The notes: generated by a model from the letters alone, not told the origin. A DNA stretch of 37,350 bases from Fischerella sp. CENA71 (GCA_024239075.1 JANBVI010000070.1:1-37350); one strand, 5' to 3'; counted from the stretch's first letter, positions 18,750 through 28,692 are shown. Translations and numbers: made by a program.

Positions 18750-18806
18750 GTTCGTAGTAAGGACTTTAGTCCTTATTTTTTAAGCAATAAAGTGCTTACT
18801 ACAAAC
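18750..18806. repeat. inverted repeat between convergent genes
   Basis: GTTCGTAGTAAGGACTTTAG (from 18750) and the inverse of 18782-18806 (GTTTGTAGTAAGCACTTTAT) are imperfect copies facing each other. Each half also contains its own small palindrome, for example AAGGAC-TTTA-GTCCTT. This GTAGTAAG repeat is typical of Nostoc-type genomes and may terminate the flanking convergent genes. Confidence 0.65.
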
Positions 18807-18854
18807 CTTCTGTTATTTGCGCCCCTCTCCGCGTCGGAGAGGGTTAGCAAATAG

Positions 18855-21155
18855 TCAATCTTGAGATTCCATCACCTCAGCAGTCTTCTCCCTATCCAAC
18901 TTGAGAATCAACACACCCAAGGGTGGTAAACATAAATCCACTGAATAAGACCGATTGTGCATTGACCAATTATCAGTCCATTTACCACCTAAATTACCCA
19001 TATTGCTACCACCGTATTTCCGCGCATCACTATTGAATAATTCGGTATAAAATCCTGGCTCAGGCACACCGATACGGTAGTGAGAATGAGGTTGGGGTGT
19101 GAAGTTGCAAACCACAATTACAAAATCTTCAGAGTCTTTGTCTCTGCGGATGAAAGACACGACGCTGTGACGGTTATCACTACAATCAATCCACTCAAAC
19201 CCTTCCCTAGCAAAATCTAGGGTATACAAAGCTGGTTCGCTGCGGTAAAGATGATTTAGCTCCTTGAAAAATTCTTTGAGCTGTTGGTGGGGTTCATACT
19301 GCAACAAATGCCATTCTAAATCAGCCCACACATTCCACTCACTCCACTGCCCAAACTCCATGCTCATAAACATGGTTTTCTTACCTGGGTGAGCAAACAT
19401 ATAAGCGAACAAACAACGAGCGTTGGCAAATTTCTGCCATCTGTCACCCGGCATTTTGCCGATGATGTTGCTCTTACCATGCACAACTTCATCGTGAGAT
19501 AGTGCCAACATGAAGTTCTCGCTGTGGTGATACCACATACTAAAAGTAACATTGTTCTGGTGGAATTGACGGAACCAAGGGTCCATGCTGAAATAATCCA
19601 GCATGTCGTGCATCCAGCCCATGTTCCACTTTAAGTTAAAGCCCAAGCCACCAGTGTAGGTGGGCCAAGAAACCATCGGCCAAGCTGTAGATTCTTCAGC
19701 GACAGAGACAACACCAGGAAAATAGCTAAAGATTAGGTGGTTAACCTGACGCAAAAAATCAGCTGCTTCTAGGTTTTCTCTACCTCCATATTGGTTGGGA
19801 AGCCATTCGCCTTCTTTGCGGCAATAATCGAGGTAAAGCATAGAAGCAACCGCATCAACACGAATTCCGTCAATGTGGTATTTATCAAACCAAAATAGAG
19901 CGTTTGCAACTAAGAAATTGCGGACTTCGTTGCGTGAGTAGTTAAATACCAAAGTTCCCCATTCTTTATGTTCGCCTTTGCGGGGATCGGCATGTTCATA
20001 AAGGTGAGTACCATCAAAGAAAGCTAAACCATGACCATCTTTGGGGAAGTGGCCAGGAACCCAATCTACAATCACACCAATATCGTGTTTATGGCACTGG
20101 TCAACAAAATACATAAAATCTTCTGGGCTACCGTAACGGGAAGTGGGAGCGTAATAGCCCGTGACTTGATAACCCCAAGAACCATCAAAGGGATGTTCTG
20201 CGATCGGCAACAATTCTATGTGAGTGTAGCCCAAATCTTTGACGTAGGGAATCAACCTATCTGCTAATTCTCGATACGTTAGAAAACGCGCACCAGTATT
20301 GAGTTCGGAAACAGCAACTACTGGCTCGGTTTCGCCATTCGGGAGTTTGGGTGGTTCCGCACTAGAGGCGTGTAACCAAGAACCTAAATGTACTTCGTAA
20401 ACTGAGATGGGTTGAGTCAGCGGATCGGTGTGACGCCGCTTTTCCATCCATTCTCCGTCGTTCCACTGATACTTATCTAAGTCACTGACAATCGAAGCTG
20501 TTTTAGGACGGGGTTCTTGTTGGAAACCGAAGGGATCAGATTTTTCGTAAATATGACCTTCTATATTTTTGATTTCATATTTGTAATTCTCTCCTACCCC
20601 AATTTCAGGAATAAATAATTCCCAAACTCCAGTTTGCCCTTTACGCATCTGGTGTTGGCGTCCGTCCCATTTGTTGAAATCGCCAATCACTGAAACGTTA
20701 CGAGCATTAGGCGCCCAAACGGCAAAATAAACCCCTTTGACGCCATTGACTTCTGTGGGGTGCGCTCCCAATTTCTCGTAAATGCGGTGATGGTTTCCTT
20801 CAGAAAACAAATGTAGATCAAACTCAGTCAAGCGGGGAGAACGGAAGGCATAAGGATCATAGATGACTCGTTCGTGTTCCCCTTCTTTGATTTTGAGTTG
20901 GTAGTTTGCTAATTCTTTTGTTTCGATCGCGCATTCAAAAAAATGTGGATCATGCACGCTTTGCATTGGATATTCTTTTCTTTCTTCGGGAAGAAGCACC
21001 CACGCCTCACTAGCATTGGGTAGGTAGGCTCGCACAGCCCAAACAGTTTTGCCATTTGTTTCTACAAGATGGGAACCCAATATTTCAAACGGATCTTGAT
21101 GCTGATTCCAAACGATACGGTTTACTTGTTCGGGGGCAATCATGGTCATAGACAT
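18855..21155 (-). CDS. glgB: 1,4-alpha-glucan branching enzyme GlgB
   Basis: GlgB moves short alpha-1,4 glucan chains to alpha-1,6 positions in glycogen synthesis. The 766 residues include N-terminal CBM48-type beta-sandwich modules (for example [20 protein letters not shown]) and a GH13 barrel. The barrel shows the conserved regions DWVPGHFP, the nucleophile Asp in [15 protein letters not shown], the acid/base Glu in [10 protein letters not shown], and the third acid in [10 protein letters not shown]. The C-terminal beta domain ends [11 protein letters not shown]. Length fits cyanobacterial GlgB. ATG 21149 is an alternative start two codons in. It is a single gene. Confidence 0.97.
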   Translation of the reverse strand: MSMTMIAPEQVNRIVWNQHQDPFEILGSHLVETNGKTVWAVRAYLPNASEAWVLLPEERKEYPMQSVHDPHFFECAIETKELANYQLKIKEGEHERVIYDPYAFRSPRLTEFDLHLFSEGNHHRIYEKLGAHPTEVNGVKGVYFAVWAPNARNVSVIGDFNKWDGRQHQMRKGQTGVWELFIPEIGVGENYKYEIKNIEGHIYEKSDPFGFQQEPRPKTASIVSDLDKYQWNDGEWMEKRRHTDPLTQPISVYEVHLGSWLHASSAEPPKLPNGETEPVVAVSELNTGARFLTYRELADRLIPYVKDLGYTHIELLPIAEHPFDGSWGYQVTGYYAPTSRYGSPEDFMYFVDQCHKHDIGVIVDWVPGHFPKDGHGLAFFDGTHLYEHADPRKGEHKEWGTLVFNYSRNEVRNFLVANALFWFDKYHIDGIRVDAVASMLYLDYCRKEGEWLPNQYGGRENLEAADFLRQVNHLIFSYFPGVVSVAEESTAWPMVSWPTYTGGLGFNLKWNMGWMHDMLDYFSMDPWFRQFHQNNVTFSMWYHHSENFMLALSHDEVVHGKSNIIGKMPGDRWQKFANARCLFAYMFAHPGKKTMFMSMEFGQWSEWNVWADLEWHLLQYEPHQQLKEFFKELNHLYRSEPALYTLDFAREGFEWIDCSDNRHSVVSFIRRDKDSEDFVIVVCNFTPQPHSHYRIGVPEPGFYTELFNSDARKYGGSNMGNLGGKWTDNWSMHNRSYSVDLCLPPLGVLILKLDREKTAEVMESQD

Positions 21156-21267
21156 GGAGCTACCTACGTTGGTTTACTGAAAGTGGCTAAGTAAATCTGC
21201 TTTTTTAACTTCTATATATTATTCTTTACATTTATTTGCAATTTTGTCTTGATGTCATGGTTAATTA

Positions 21268-21378
21268 GGGGATTGGGGATCGGGGATCGGGGATCGGGGA
21301 CAAGGGGGAAACTAATGACAAATGACCAATGACAAGTGACCAATGACCAATTACCAATGACCAATGACAAATGACCAT
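21268..21378. repeat. two blocks of heptamer tandem repeats (STRR)
   Basis: 21268-21302 is GGGGATT followed by GGGGATC units. 21314-21378 is a run of ATGACCA/ATGACAA units with some variation. Both lie in the gap behind the small exported protein gene and upstream of glgB. No gene is seen in this gap. Confidence 0.85.
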
Positions 21379-21381
21379 TGA

Positions 21382-21702
21382 CTAAATCAATGTATCCAAA
21401 AAAGGGAAAAGCTGGAATAATGCTTTACGCAGCCTCAGCAAAAAGATATTTTCTCTGATTTTGGAATTTAGTTTTGGTGGTGGGGTTTGTTGCAGTTGAG
21501 CTTGTAGTTGTGCATACTCAGCAGCAGATAAAGATTTGCCGTCAATGGGCGATCGCGCCGCTAATATAATTTCTGTTCGTAATATTTCTTCTGGTATGTC
21601 TTCTGGCGGTGGTAAGGCTATTACTTTTGCTCCTTGATGACTAGTAAGACTTACCACAATGCTACTGATAACTATCAAATAAATGTATTTTCTATTTTTC
21701 AT
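21382..21702 (-). CDS. small exported cyanobacterial protein, function unknown
   Basis: The 106-residue product starts with MKNRKYIYLIVISSIVVSL, a signal or anchor sequence. It has a conserved-looking core LPPPEDIPEEILRTEIILAARSPIDGKSLSAAEYAQLQAQLQ and a basic/hydrophobic C-terminal helix. From memory, similar small proteins are widespread in cyanobacteria, but no function is known to me. It is transcribed toward the STRR blocks. Confidence 0.65.
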   Translation of the reverse strand: MKNRKYIYLIVISSIVVSLTSHQGAKVIALPPPEDIPEEILRTEIILAARSPIDGKSLSAAEYAQLQAQLQQTPPPKLNSKIRENIFLLRLRKALFQLFPFLDTLI

Positions 21703-21884
21703 TTTTATAAATTTTTCATTTTTGATTTTTAATGTTTAATTTTATTTGTTGAATGCTAAAAAGTTTATACCACAGTTGCTGCTGTGCGACTTGTATATAT
21801 TGATCAATTGACCAAAAAACAACCGATGCACTCAAGTTGCATCGGCTAGAAGAATATTTATTAAATAGGGACTTGACATTTTGC

Positions 21885-22964
21885 TCATGCTAATGCAGAG
21901 GCTTGGGGTTTGGCAAAGATCATCCTGCCGGCGGATGTTTGCAAGGCGCTGGTGACAACTACCCGCAATTCACCACCGACATAATTACTACCTTCTTCGA
22001 CTACGACCATTGTGCCATCGTCTAGGTAGCCAATTCCTTGACTGGGTTCTTTACCTTCTTTGAGAATCTTCAGGTCAATGTTATCGCCTGGTAGGTAAGT
22101 TGGACGTACAGCATTAACTAAATCGTTAACGTTTAAAACAGGTACTTTTTGAACACTGGCTACTTTGGATAGGTTGTAGTCATTTGTTAGGAGTGTGCCA
22201 TTGATTTCTTGGGCAAACCGGACTAACTTAGCATCTACGGTTGTGATATCGTCGTAGTCTATTGAGTTAATCAAAATGCGATCAGGGTAAACTGTTTTAA
22301 TTCGGTTGAGAATTTCTAGTCCCCGTCTTCCCCGTACACGTTTTTGATCTTTGCTTGCATCTGCTACTTGTTGCAGTTCTTGCAAGACAAATTGTGGTAC
22401 AAGTAACTGTCCTTCCAAAAAGCCAGTTTCTAGAAGTGTTTCAATACGACCATCAATAATGCAGCTAGTGTCTAAAACTTTGGTGCTAGCTGGTTTAAGT
22501 GTTCCTTCTACTACCAGTGTTTCTACAGTATTAGGATTAATTAACCTCAACAAACCACGCCCGTGGGTGTCAGCTAGATTCATGCCAGTATAAGCCAGCA
22601 CGATACTACCAACAACTGCTACCAGTGGCTTAATAAAAAAGCTAAAATCGGCGGGAATTGGTAGCAAAAATAGAGGTGCTAACATGAGATTAGCGATCAA
22701 TAACCCAATGACCAGACCGATCGCACGGGTTAAGATAATTTCAAATGGCATTTCTCGGACTTGGCTTTCGAGGCGGCGATAAGCTGTCTGAAATCTCAGT
22801 CCGACTGCGCCGCCAATAATCGCGGCAAAAGCAGCAAAAACCAAGCGTAGAGCTTCTATGTTTGTTACTCGATCAAGCGCTCCATCTGGCAGCAACTCGA
22901 TACTGTAGAAACCTACCCCTGCCGCTGCTAGGATGAATGAGAATATGATAATTGCATCAAGCAT
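21885..22964 (-). CDS. membrane-anchored PIN/TRAM-domain protein (YacL-like)
   Basis: About four membrane helices occupy residues 1-125. A PIN nuclease domain follows, with acidic residues in VLDTSCIIDGRI, LQELQQVAD and LLTNDYNLSKVA. A C-terminal TRAM RNA-binding domain ends the protein (PSQGIGYLDDGTMVVVEEG). This is the YacL architecture conserved in Gram-positives and cyanobacteria, probably a membrane-bound RNA-acting enzyme. ATG 22964 is chosen; a TTG at 22985 would add seven residues. The length of about 359 is normal. It is divergent from hemW. Confidence 0.85.
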   Translation of the reverse strand: MLDAIIIFSFILAAAGVGFYSIELLPDGALDRVTNIEALRLVFAAFAAIIGGAVGLRFQTAYRRLESQVREMPFEIILTRAIGLVIGLLIANLMLAPLFLLPIPADFSFFIKPLVAVVGSIVLAYTGMNLADTHGRGLLRLINPNTVETLVVEGTLKPASTKVLDTSCIIDGRIETLLETGFLEGQLLVPQFVLQELQQVADASKDQKRVRGRRGLEILNRIKTVYPDRILINSIDYDDITTVDAKLVRFAQEINGTLLTNDYNLSKVASVQKVPVLNVNDLVNAVRPTYLPGDNIDLKILKEGKEPSQGIGYLDDGTMVVVEEGSNYVGGELRVVVTSALQTSAGRMIFAKPQASALA

Positions 22965-22985
22965 AATAGTGCTAATTTCCTGCAA

Positions 22986-23315
22986 CAGTTTTAATCGATA
23001 GGTAAAGTATTTCTTATCTCATCGCTAAGAGCGATTTAATATATTTACGCTCATACTAGAGGTTGAGACTGACAACATCTGCAATCATTATAACTAAAGA
23101 TTTTTATGCTCTATTATTGCCATCTTTTTAGTTAAAAACGATAAAAATTTGTTAATAAATAACTAGAAATAATTAAAATAAAATGCTAATTCCAAGAGGG
23201 CTGTCAGTACGGATTTTCCCCCTTGCCTGATATCTTCTTATCTTCTGTGTTTTACTTAACTTATTAATTTTCATGTTTTGTAATTTTAATAATCTTATTT
23301 TAATTTTTACTCAAA
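22986..23315. other. divergent promoter region, PIN/TRAM and hemW
   Basis: About 330 AT-rich bases between divergent genes must carry both promoters. I see no riboswitch, convincing operator or RNA gene. Confidence 0.4.
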
Positions 23316-24503
23316 ATGGTACAAAAAGATATACTTTCAGACATTCCAACTTCTGCCTACGTACATATTCCTTTTTGCAGACGCCGATGTTTTTACTGTG
23401 ATTTTCCGATCTATGTTGTAGGCGATCGCTTGCGTGGTGAAACATCTAACACTATTTCTCAATACGTAGACATTCTTTGCCAAGAAATTGCCATTGCTCC
23501 TGTTTTTGGCGAATCTTTGCAGACAATCTTCTTTGGTGGTGGTACTCCCTCACTGTTATCTGTGCAGCAATTGCAACATATATTATTGGTGTTAGAGCAA
23601 AAGTTTGGTATTGCTCCTGGGGTAGAAATTTCGATGGAAATAGACCCAGGTACGTTTGATCTAGCACATGTTCAAGGCTATCGTAGTGCAGGGATCAACC
23701 GCGTCAGCTTGGGTGTACAAGCCTTTGATGCAGATTTATTGCAAGCTTGTGGGCGATCGCATTCCGTAACTGATATTTACAACGCCGTAGACTTAATTTC
23801 GCAAGTTGGATTCCCTGAATTTAGCATAGACTTAATTTCCGGATTACCCCATCAAACTTTGGATAGGTGGCAGGAGTCATTAGAAAAAGCAATTGCCATA
23901 GCACCGACACATATATCTATATATGATCTGACTATAGAACCAGGAACAGCCTTTGGTCGTTACTACAAAGGCGGTATTCATCCCCTACCAACAGATGAAA
24001 CCACAGTCAAAATGTACCAGATGGCGCAGCAAATCTTAACTGGTGCAGGTTATGAACATTATGAAATTTCCAACTATGCCAAAGTTGGACACCAATGTCG
24101 GCATAATCGAGTTTACTGGCAAAATCGCCCTTATTACGGCTTTGGTATGGGTGCAGCTAGTTATGTCGCCAGAAAAAGATTTACTCGCCCGCGTAAAACC
24201 AAAGAATATTACCAATGGGTAGAAGCTGGTTGTGTAATTGATTGTGAAGTAACCTCAGCAGATGAAATTTTGTTAGAAACCTTAATGCTAGGTTTACGTT
24301 TAGCAGAAGGTGTAAATTTAGCAGTACTAGTAGAAAAGTTTGGAGAAAAGAAAATAGAAGAGATTGAGAAATGTTTACAGCCGTACTTCCAAAAAGGCTG
24401 GGTCAAACTTGAGGGAGAGAAATTGCGTTTGCATGATCCCGATGGATTTTTATTTTCTAACGTGATTTTGTCAAAGTTGTTTGCGGAATTCGGGGTAGAT
24501 TAG
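23316..24503 (+). CDS. hemW: radical SAM heme chaperone HemW
   Basis: This protein is related to oxygen-independent coproporphyrinogen oxidase. The N-terminal AYVHIPFCRRRCFYCDF has the radical SAM cysteines 21, 25 and 28. GGGTPSLL, EIDPGTF and GVQAFD are also typical. The 395-residue length fits HemW rather than the longer HemN, which also has an N-terminal extension. HemW is thought to deliver heme to target proteins rather than decarboxylate coproporphyrinogen. The C-terminal HemN_C-like region is complete. It is a single gene followed by STRR repeats. Confidence 0.9.
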   Translation: MVQKDILSDIPTSAYVHIPFCRRRCFYCDFPIYVVGDRLRGETSNTISQYVDILCQEIAIAPVFGESLQTIFFGGGTPSLLSVQQLQHILLVLEQKFGIAPGVEISMEIDPGTFDLAHVQGYRSAGINRVSLGVQAFDADLLQACGRSHSVTDIYNAVDLISQVGFPEFSIDLISGLPHQTLDRWQESLEKAIAIAPTHISIYDLTIEPGTAFGRYYKGGIHPLPTDETTVKMYQMAQQILTGAGYEHYEISNYAKVGHQCRHNRVYWQNRPYYGFGMGAASYVARKRFTRPRKTKEYYQWVEAGCVIDCEVTSADEILLETLMLGLRLAEGVNLAVLVEKFGEKKIEEIEKCLQPYFQKGWVKLEGEKLRLHDPDGFLFSNVILSKLFAEFGVD

Positions 24504-24548
24504 GGATCGGGGATTGGGGATTGGGGAGCGGGGAGGCGGAGCGGGGTT
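24502..24548. repeat. GGGGATT-type heptamer repeat (STRR)
   Basis: G-rich heptamers (GGGGATC, GGGGATT, GGGGAGC) start at the hemW stop codon and degrade toward 24548. Confidence 0.75.
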
Positions 24549-24586
24549 CTTTGGGATTTATAAGTAATCAAGCAAATCTGATATTA
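24542..24586 (+). repeat. solo end of the 7.3-kb MITE-like family
   Basis: TAAGTAATCAAGC plus AAATCTGATATTA (24561-24586) matches the reverse complement of 7276-7301 at 23 of 26 positions, and GGGGTTC...GGGA upstream matches further in the element. Only one end is present. Confidence 0.6.
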
Positions 24587-24622
24587 TCTATTGACAAATG
24601 ATTATTGACAAATGACAAATGA

Positions 24623-24946
24623 CTACTTTTGCATTGTAATTGCGATCGCTTCTTCAAGTTGTTGCTGAGGAAGAGTTGTTAAAATAAATACTTCTTGTAC
24701 AGTTTTTCCGTGACGTGCAATTAATTTAAACCCACCGCGAATAGGAACAGATACCCGCAATTGCAACTTTGGACTATGACCTTTTACGCGTCCAATTTCT
24801 CCTGGTGTGATGGTTTGGATTCCATCTAGTTTGCAGAGACGTTCGAGGATGGGAATAAGTCCAGGAATATGAGTGGAGTGATTCCAAACTAATCTGCCAT
24901 CTTTAACAGGTGTTGCTTTACGGGTGTCTGGGGTGGGTTTAGTCAT
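24623..24946 (-). CDS. DUF2103-type protein
   Basis: The protein has 107 residues from ATG 24946. An open frame runs further upstream, but that part overlaps clpS and is not credible. The core GRLVWNHSTHIPGLIPILERL has an N-H-S-T-H motif that could bind metal, followed by ITPGEIGRVKGHSPKLQLRVSVP. This pattern matches the cyanobacterial DUF2103 family as I remember it. It starts 5 bp after the clpS stop and is surely in its operon; a role in proteolysis or RNA binding would be speculation. Confidence 0.75.
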   Translation of the reverse strand: MTKPTPDTRKATPVKDGRLVWNHSTHIPGLIPILERLCKLDGIQTITPGEIGRVKGHSPKLQLRVSVPIRGGFKLIARHGKTVQEVFILTTLPQQQLEEAIAITMQK

Positions 24947-24951
24947 AAATT

Positions 24952-25245
24952 TTACGCTGCTTCCAGAGGAGCCATTGTTAAACCAGCTCGACGTAATTGC
25001 TGATGGTAAAGTTCGGCTGGTTCTTGCGGCCCAGTCCAAACAATGGCTTGACCCTCATAGTGTACTTGATTAGTGAGATCCCAAGCGCGATCGCTAGTCA
25101 TTCCCGGAATGTACTTGACCAAGCACTCTGCAACGTGCTGAAAAGTATTAAAATCATCATTTAAAACAATGACTTTGTAATTTGGATAGGTCTTACGGGT
25201 AACTTGAGTTGACCGTTCAGGAGCTATAGTTGGTGTCGCTGCCAT
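24952..25245 (-). CDS. clpS: Clp protease adaptor ClpS
   Basis: ClpS binds N-degron substrates and hands them to ClpAP/ClpCP. The 97 residues from ATG 25245 hold the family core YKVIVLNDDFNTFQHVAECLVKYIPGM and the later VHYEGQAIVWTGPQEPAELYHQQLRRAGLTMAPLE. The Asn-Asp-Asp and Thr of the N-degron pocket are present. An upstream ATG (25278) would add 11 residues. The DUF2103 gene follows by 5 bp. Confidence 0.93.
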   Translation of the reverse strand: MAATPTIAPERSTQVTRKTYPNYKVIVLNDDFNTFQHVAECLVKYIPGMTSDRAWDLTNQVHYEGQAIVWTGPQEPAELYHQQLRRAGLTMAPLEAA

Positions 25246-25410
25246 CCCGTAAACAGCTGCTGAAAGTCTGGTAATCATAAAATTAATTAACCAACAGGTC
25301 TTTACAAAACTACACTACAATTAACAGTCTAGTCTATAGTCAAGAGTCATTAGTCATTTGTTTTTTGTTTTTTGTTATTTGTCATTAGTCATTTGTCCTT
25401 TATTGTAAGT

Positions 25411-25451
25411 AATGACCAATGACCAATGACCAATGACCAATGACCAATGAC
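25411..25451. repeat. AATGACC heptamer repeat (STRR)
   Basis: Six near-identical AATGACC units end at the stop of the FAD oxidoreductase gene. T-rich heptamer-like TCATTTG/TCATTAG units occur just before (25340-25400). No gene is seen in 25279-25450. Confidence 0.85.
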
Positions 25452-27484
25452 TACTTCCAATCTTCCCAATTTTGATTGAAAATTGAGGTATCGGGGAAAG
25501 CGGTGGGGTTGCCGTTTTTCTTAAGTAGTTGTTGCAATTTTAGTAATTGCGGCTCTGGTTTGGGCAAATCATCAACTAATTGGTAGGGTGCAATGTTGTT
25601 TTTCAAAGCAAAAGCTACTGTAGTTCCCGCCGCAGCGCCAGAAGACCATTCAAAAGAGTGTACCCGGTAGGCTGCTGCTGCAATGTGGCTGGTAGCAATA
25701 CTTTTACCCCCGACTAGTAAATTATCAATTTTTTGAGGGATCATTGCCCGCAGAGCAATTTGGAAGGGATAAGCTTGACCTGCACCACGTCTTTCTCCTG
25801 GACGTTCTTGATTTCCGGGTGCTTCTGGTGGACTTTTAACCATACAAGGATGGAAGTCGATCGCATAGTGTCCAATACCGACTCCATCCGGGAAAACCGT
25901 AGAACGAGTACGTTTTGCCACGTTTTCTGGACGCTTTTGACCTGAAAGGATTGATAAAGCTTCTAAACCTGCCAAAGTTGCTTGTAGACGACGATATTCC
26001 GCTGGTGAAAGCACTTCCCGATAATAGGGGTCATCGTATTTACGGCGAGAAATATCAACTTCCCAAATACTAAAACCTTGAGGCGCACCCCAACTAGGAC
26101 GACCAATGATCCGTCTTCCTTCTCGCATATAAGGGTATTTTGACAAACCATGTGCTGTTCCCATGGGGGAATTTAACCCGGAAAGAAAGCGATTGTTTGT
26201 CTGTTGTTGCTTGACGCCATTACCTAATTGGGAATCTGTAGTCCCTGCTGTCAACCAGTAATAATAACCAAGAGCATTTTCCTCACCTTTACGCAAGGTT
26301 TCTACCCGCAGTCCACCCATCCAACCACCAGGGTTAAGCTGTCCGGTAGCTTTGAGTTGCTCGCGAGTGTAAATCAAGTTGTCTTTGGCAGTTCCGGGAC
26401 GGTAGTCATTTCCCCAAGTCCAGTTTTGCATGGAAATGTCTCCTGGGGTAGGAGCCGTAAAAGTTACGCCGCCAAATTTCGTTTCTTCGCCTTTTTTCGG
26501 ACTCCAGATACGACGGTAAGTAAATACTAAAGGAAAGCTGGCTAGTCGTTTCAATTCATAACTGTAATAGGGCGAATACTGCATGTAAAATGGAGGCATG
26601 GTTTGGGGTTGCGGTTGCTTGGTTGCCTCCATTGCAAAGGTGTAAGTAAAGCCTTGAGTGCAGTAGGGATCGTTAGTTGCACTAGAAGATGAAGGCTCTA
26701 AATAAGAACGTGCATCGATGCCTAGACGATAGGGAACATCAGCAAGACCAATTATTTCTCCAGTCTCACTGGCATCTACAATATACCAGTTAGGAACATT
26801 GCCTTTTTGTGCTTGTTTAGGAGCAAGGCGAATGATAGTTTTGGTATAGCGAGAAGAGTTTAGATAGGTATAAGCATCTTGAATGCTCTGAGATAAGGTA
26901 AAAGTATTAAGTGGGGGAGCATTGGGTGCTGGTTGATGTTGGATAGCGATCGCACTATTAATGATTTTCCCATCAGAACTAAGATTTAATTCTTTAATGA
27001 CTGTATTTGGGAACCATTGCAATTTGCCTTTTCCCTGTTTGGCTGCATCTTTGAGCATAGAACTCAAAATTTCATGTCCATCTTTGGGCATAAAACAGGA
27101 ATCACTTACCCAGCAATCACCAGGGTTGAGTTTGCCGTATTTACGTTCAATTCGTTTTCGCAGTTCTAAGTAACCGCGAGAGTAGTATAACTTTGCTCGT
27201 TGGGTTGGTCGTTCGTCAAGTGCCGAAGTTCCTTGAGCCGAAATTTGTCCTCCCAGCCAGTCAGTAATTTCTGTGAGACAAACCGTTCTCCCAGCTAGTA
27301 GACCTTCGTAAGCAGTCGCAACACCAGAAAGTCCACCACCGACAACAAGAATGTCACAATTTACCGTTTTGTCGGGTGTTCTCGGTGGTGCTGCAATCAC
27401 AGCATAAGGTGCAATCAAACTAGAAATGAGAGTCAGACTAATTAAAGAGGTGTAGTGAAAAGATACTGGGTGTTTACATTTCAT
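25451..27484 (-). CDS. exported FAD-dependent oxidoreductase
   Basis: The protein has 677 residues from ATG 27484. A signal peptide (MKCKHPVSF...IAPYAVIA) is followed by the dinucleotide-binding motif CDILVVGGGLSGVATAYEG. Late in the protein IDNLLVGGKSIATSHIAAAAYRVHSFEWSSGAAAGT forms the second FAD contact. This is the FAD_oxidored class (PF12831 type), often exported and with unknown substrates. WYIVDASETGEIIGLA is also typical. The long middle region is rich in Tyr and Pro. It is a single gene with STRR repeats behind it. Confidence 0.82.
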   Translation of the reverse strand: MKCKHPVSFHYTSLISLTLISSLIAPYAVIAAPPRTPDKTVNCDILVVGGGLSGVATAYEGLLAGRTVCLTEITDWLGGQISAQGTSALDERPTQRAKLYYSRGYLELRKRIERKYGKLNPGDCWVSDSCFMPKDGHEILSSMLKDAAKQGKGKLQWFPNTVIKELNLSSDGKIINSAIAIQHQPAPNAPPLNTFTLSQSIQDAYTYLNSSRYTKTIIRLAPKQAQKGNVPNWYIVDASETGEIIGLADVPYRLGIDARSYLEPSSSSATNDPYCTQGFTYTFAMEATKQPQPQTMPPFYMQYSPYYSYELKRLASFPLVFTYRRIWSPKKGEETKFGGVTFTAPTPGDISMQNWTWGNDYRPGTAKDNLIYTREQLKATGQLNPGGWMGGLRVETLRKGEENALGYYYWLTAGTTDSQLGNGVKQQQTNNRFLSGLNSPMGTAHGLSKYPYMREGRRIIGRPSWGAPQGFSIWEVDISRRKYDDPYYREVLSPAEYRRLQATLAGLEALSILSGQKRPENVAKRTRSTVFPDGVGIGHYAIDFHPCMVKSPPEAPGNQERPGERRGAGQAYPFQIALRAMIPQKIDNLLVGGKSIATSHIAAAAYRVHSFEWSSGAAAGTTVAFALKNNIAPYQLVDDLPKPEPQLLKLQQLLKKNGNPTAFPDTSIFNQNWEDWK

Positions 27485-27570
27485 GTTAAATTCGATTCCG
27501 CTCAACTCCTCGATCACGGCTTGTTAACCTGGAATTAAAATTCAGGCTCAAAGCAGAAACCCGTTACAAT

Positions 27571-27631
27571 CGGTTGAATGTAGAAGCCGGAAATTTATTT
27601 TACGGCTACTTTTGCAAGTAACATTCAACCG
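27571..27631. other. nested inverted repeat upstream of the FAD gene
   Basis: CGGTTGAATGT (27571-27581) pairs perfectly with ACATTCAACCG (27621-27631), and AGCCG/CGGCT forms an inner stem (27584-27606). The surrounding gap (27485-27865) also has a GCGATCGC-containing repeat near 27827 but no gene. Its function is unknown; it may be a promoter-region cruciform or a dispersed repeat. Confidence 0.5.
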
Positions 27632-27865
27632 CTACGGGTATCCAAAGATGACTAGCCGCGATTTTATTTTACTTTCGCTACGTACTTTATCAGTTCTTGA
27701 TGACGGATAGCCCAGATTCCCCAGTTTTATACGTGGTTGAGTTGAGCCGCCAAGGTTCGCGTTGCGAAGAAAATAATAGAGTGGAATATTATAATAAAGC
27801 GATACTCTGTAGGAGTGGCTACCGCGATCGCGTAGCGTGATAAAGAGTAAATTGCATACACAACC

Positions 27866-28105
27866 ATGAATGTACAACTTGTTAACTCCCTCGTGGAAGT
27901 GGTACTAAACCTCTCGGCCGAAGAGCAAAAACTTTTTCAAGAAAAGCTTAGTAATAAGCATTTAACGTTACGAACCAGTAAACCTAAAACATCAGAAGAA
28001 AGATTGTTACTTTGGCAGGATTGGATACACACAGCGCCAAAAAGCTATGCCAACCTTTCTGATGAAGCTCTGCGGCGAGAAAATATCTATGATGATGAAG
28101 TATGA
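27866..28105 (+). CDS. antitoxin of the second PIN toxin pair
   Basis: The 79-residue protein starts MNVQLVNSLVEVVLNLSAEEQKLFQEKL, a pattern I associate with cyanobacterial antitoxins paired with PIN toxins. The C-terminal WIHTAPKSYANLSDEALRRENIYDDEV is the likely toxin-binding tail. The stop overlaps the toxin start (ATGA), giving translational coupling. It appears intact although the toxin is broken. Confidence 0.75.
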   Translation: MNVQLVNSLVEVVLNLSAEEQKLFQEKLSNKHLTLRTSKPKTSEERLLLWQDWIHTAPKSYANLSDEALRRENIYDDEV

Positions 28106-28545
28106 CCGATTATCTATTAGATACTAATATTCTGTTGCGTTCTAGGGATATATCTTCGCCCGATTACAATCTTGTTGATTGCACAATCAGGTATCTAATA
28201 TCTAACAACCATCAATGTTTTATTACACCTCAAGTTTTAATTGAACTTTGGGTTGTAGCCACCCGTCCCGTTGCTGTAAATGGATTGGGATGGACATCAG
28301 AAGAAACCGAACGAGCAGTATAAATGCTTATAAATCAGTTTGAGTGGCTGGAAGAAACACCAGATATATTTCGCATTTGGTTGAACCTCGCTACAACTCA
28401 TAGGATTTCAGGGAAGCGCACTGACGATTTACGCATACAAGCAGTAGTGCTTGCCCATAACATCAGTCATATTCTGACTTTAAACCCAAAAGACTTTGTA
28501 GAAGTTAAAGGAATTACTATTGTTCATCCCAAGAGCATAATATAG
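28102..28545 (+). pseudogene. PIN-domain toxin split by one in-frame TAA
   Basis: Codons from 28102 read MTDYLLDTNILLRS...ETERAV, then TAA at 28321-28323. The same frame continues with MLINQFEWLEETPDIFRIWLNL...RTDDLRIQAVVLAH and LTLNPKDF. Together this is one complete PIN protein of about 147 codons. The first catalytic Asp and the middle Glu are before the stop, and the other acidic residues are after it. The codon after the stop is an ATG, so re-initiation could make the second half, but the split separates the active site. This looks like a recent nonsense mutation. Confidence 0.85.
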
Positions 28546-28692
28546 CTAAAGTTTTGGCAATGAAACTCACAACTTGCTGTGTTTTACAGTAAAGCATCTG
28601 AAGCAAGTTCCACACCTCCATTTTCATCTTTGCTAGTCTGTATCAGTGTTGTCTATGATAATCATGCTGGTAATCTGCAAACTTTTAACTTC

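Noticed and set aside
21268-21378. A second CRISPR-like array
   Set aside because: The units are 7-bp tandem repeats without spacers, i.e. STRR sequences.
24947-25039. Upstream extension of the DUF2103 gene
   Set aside because: It would overlap clpS over about 90 bp in another frame and has no family similarity; ATG 24946 is well placed.
28579-28692. N-terminal extension of HisC
   Set aside because: The 38 extra residues do not resemble HisC, and the canonical MSYFRPAID start is present at 28693.
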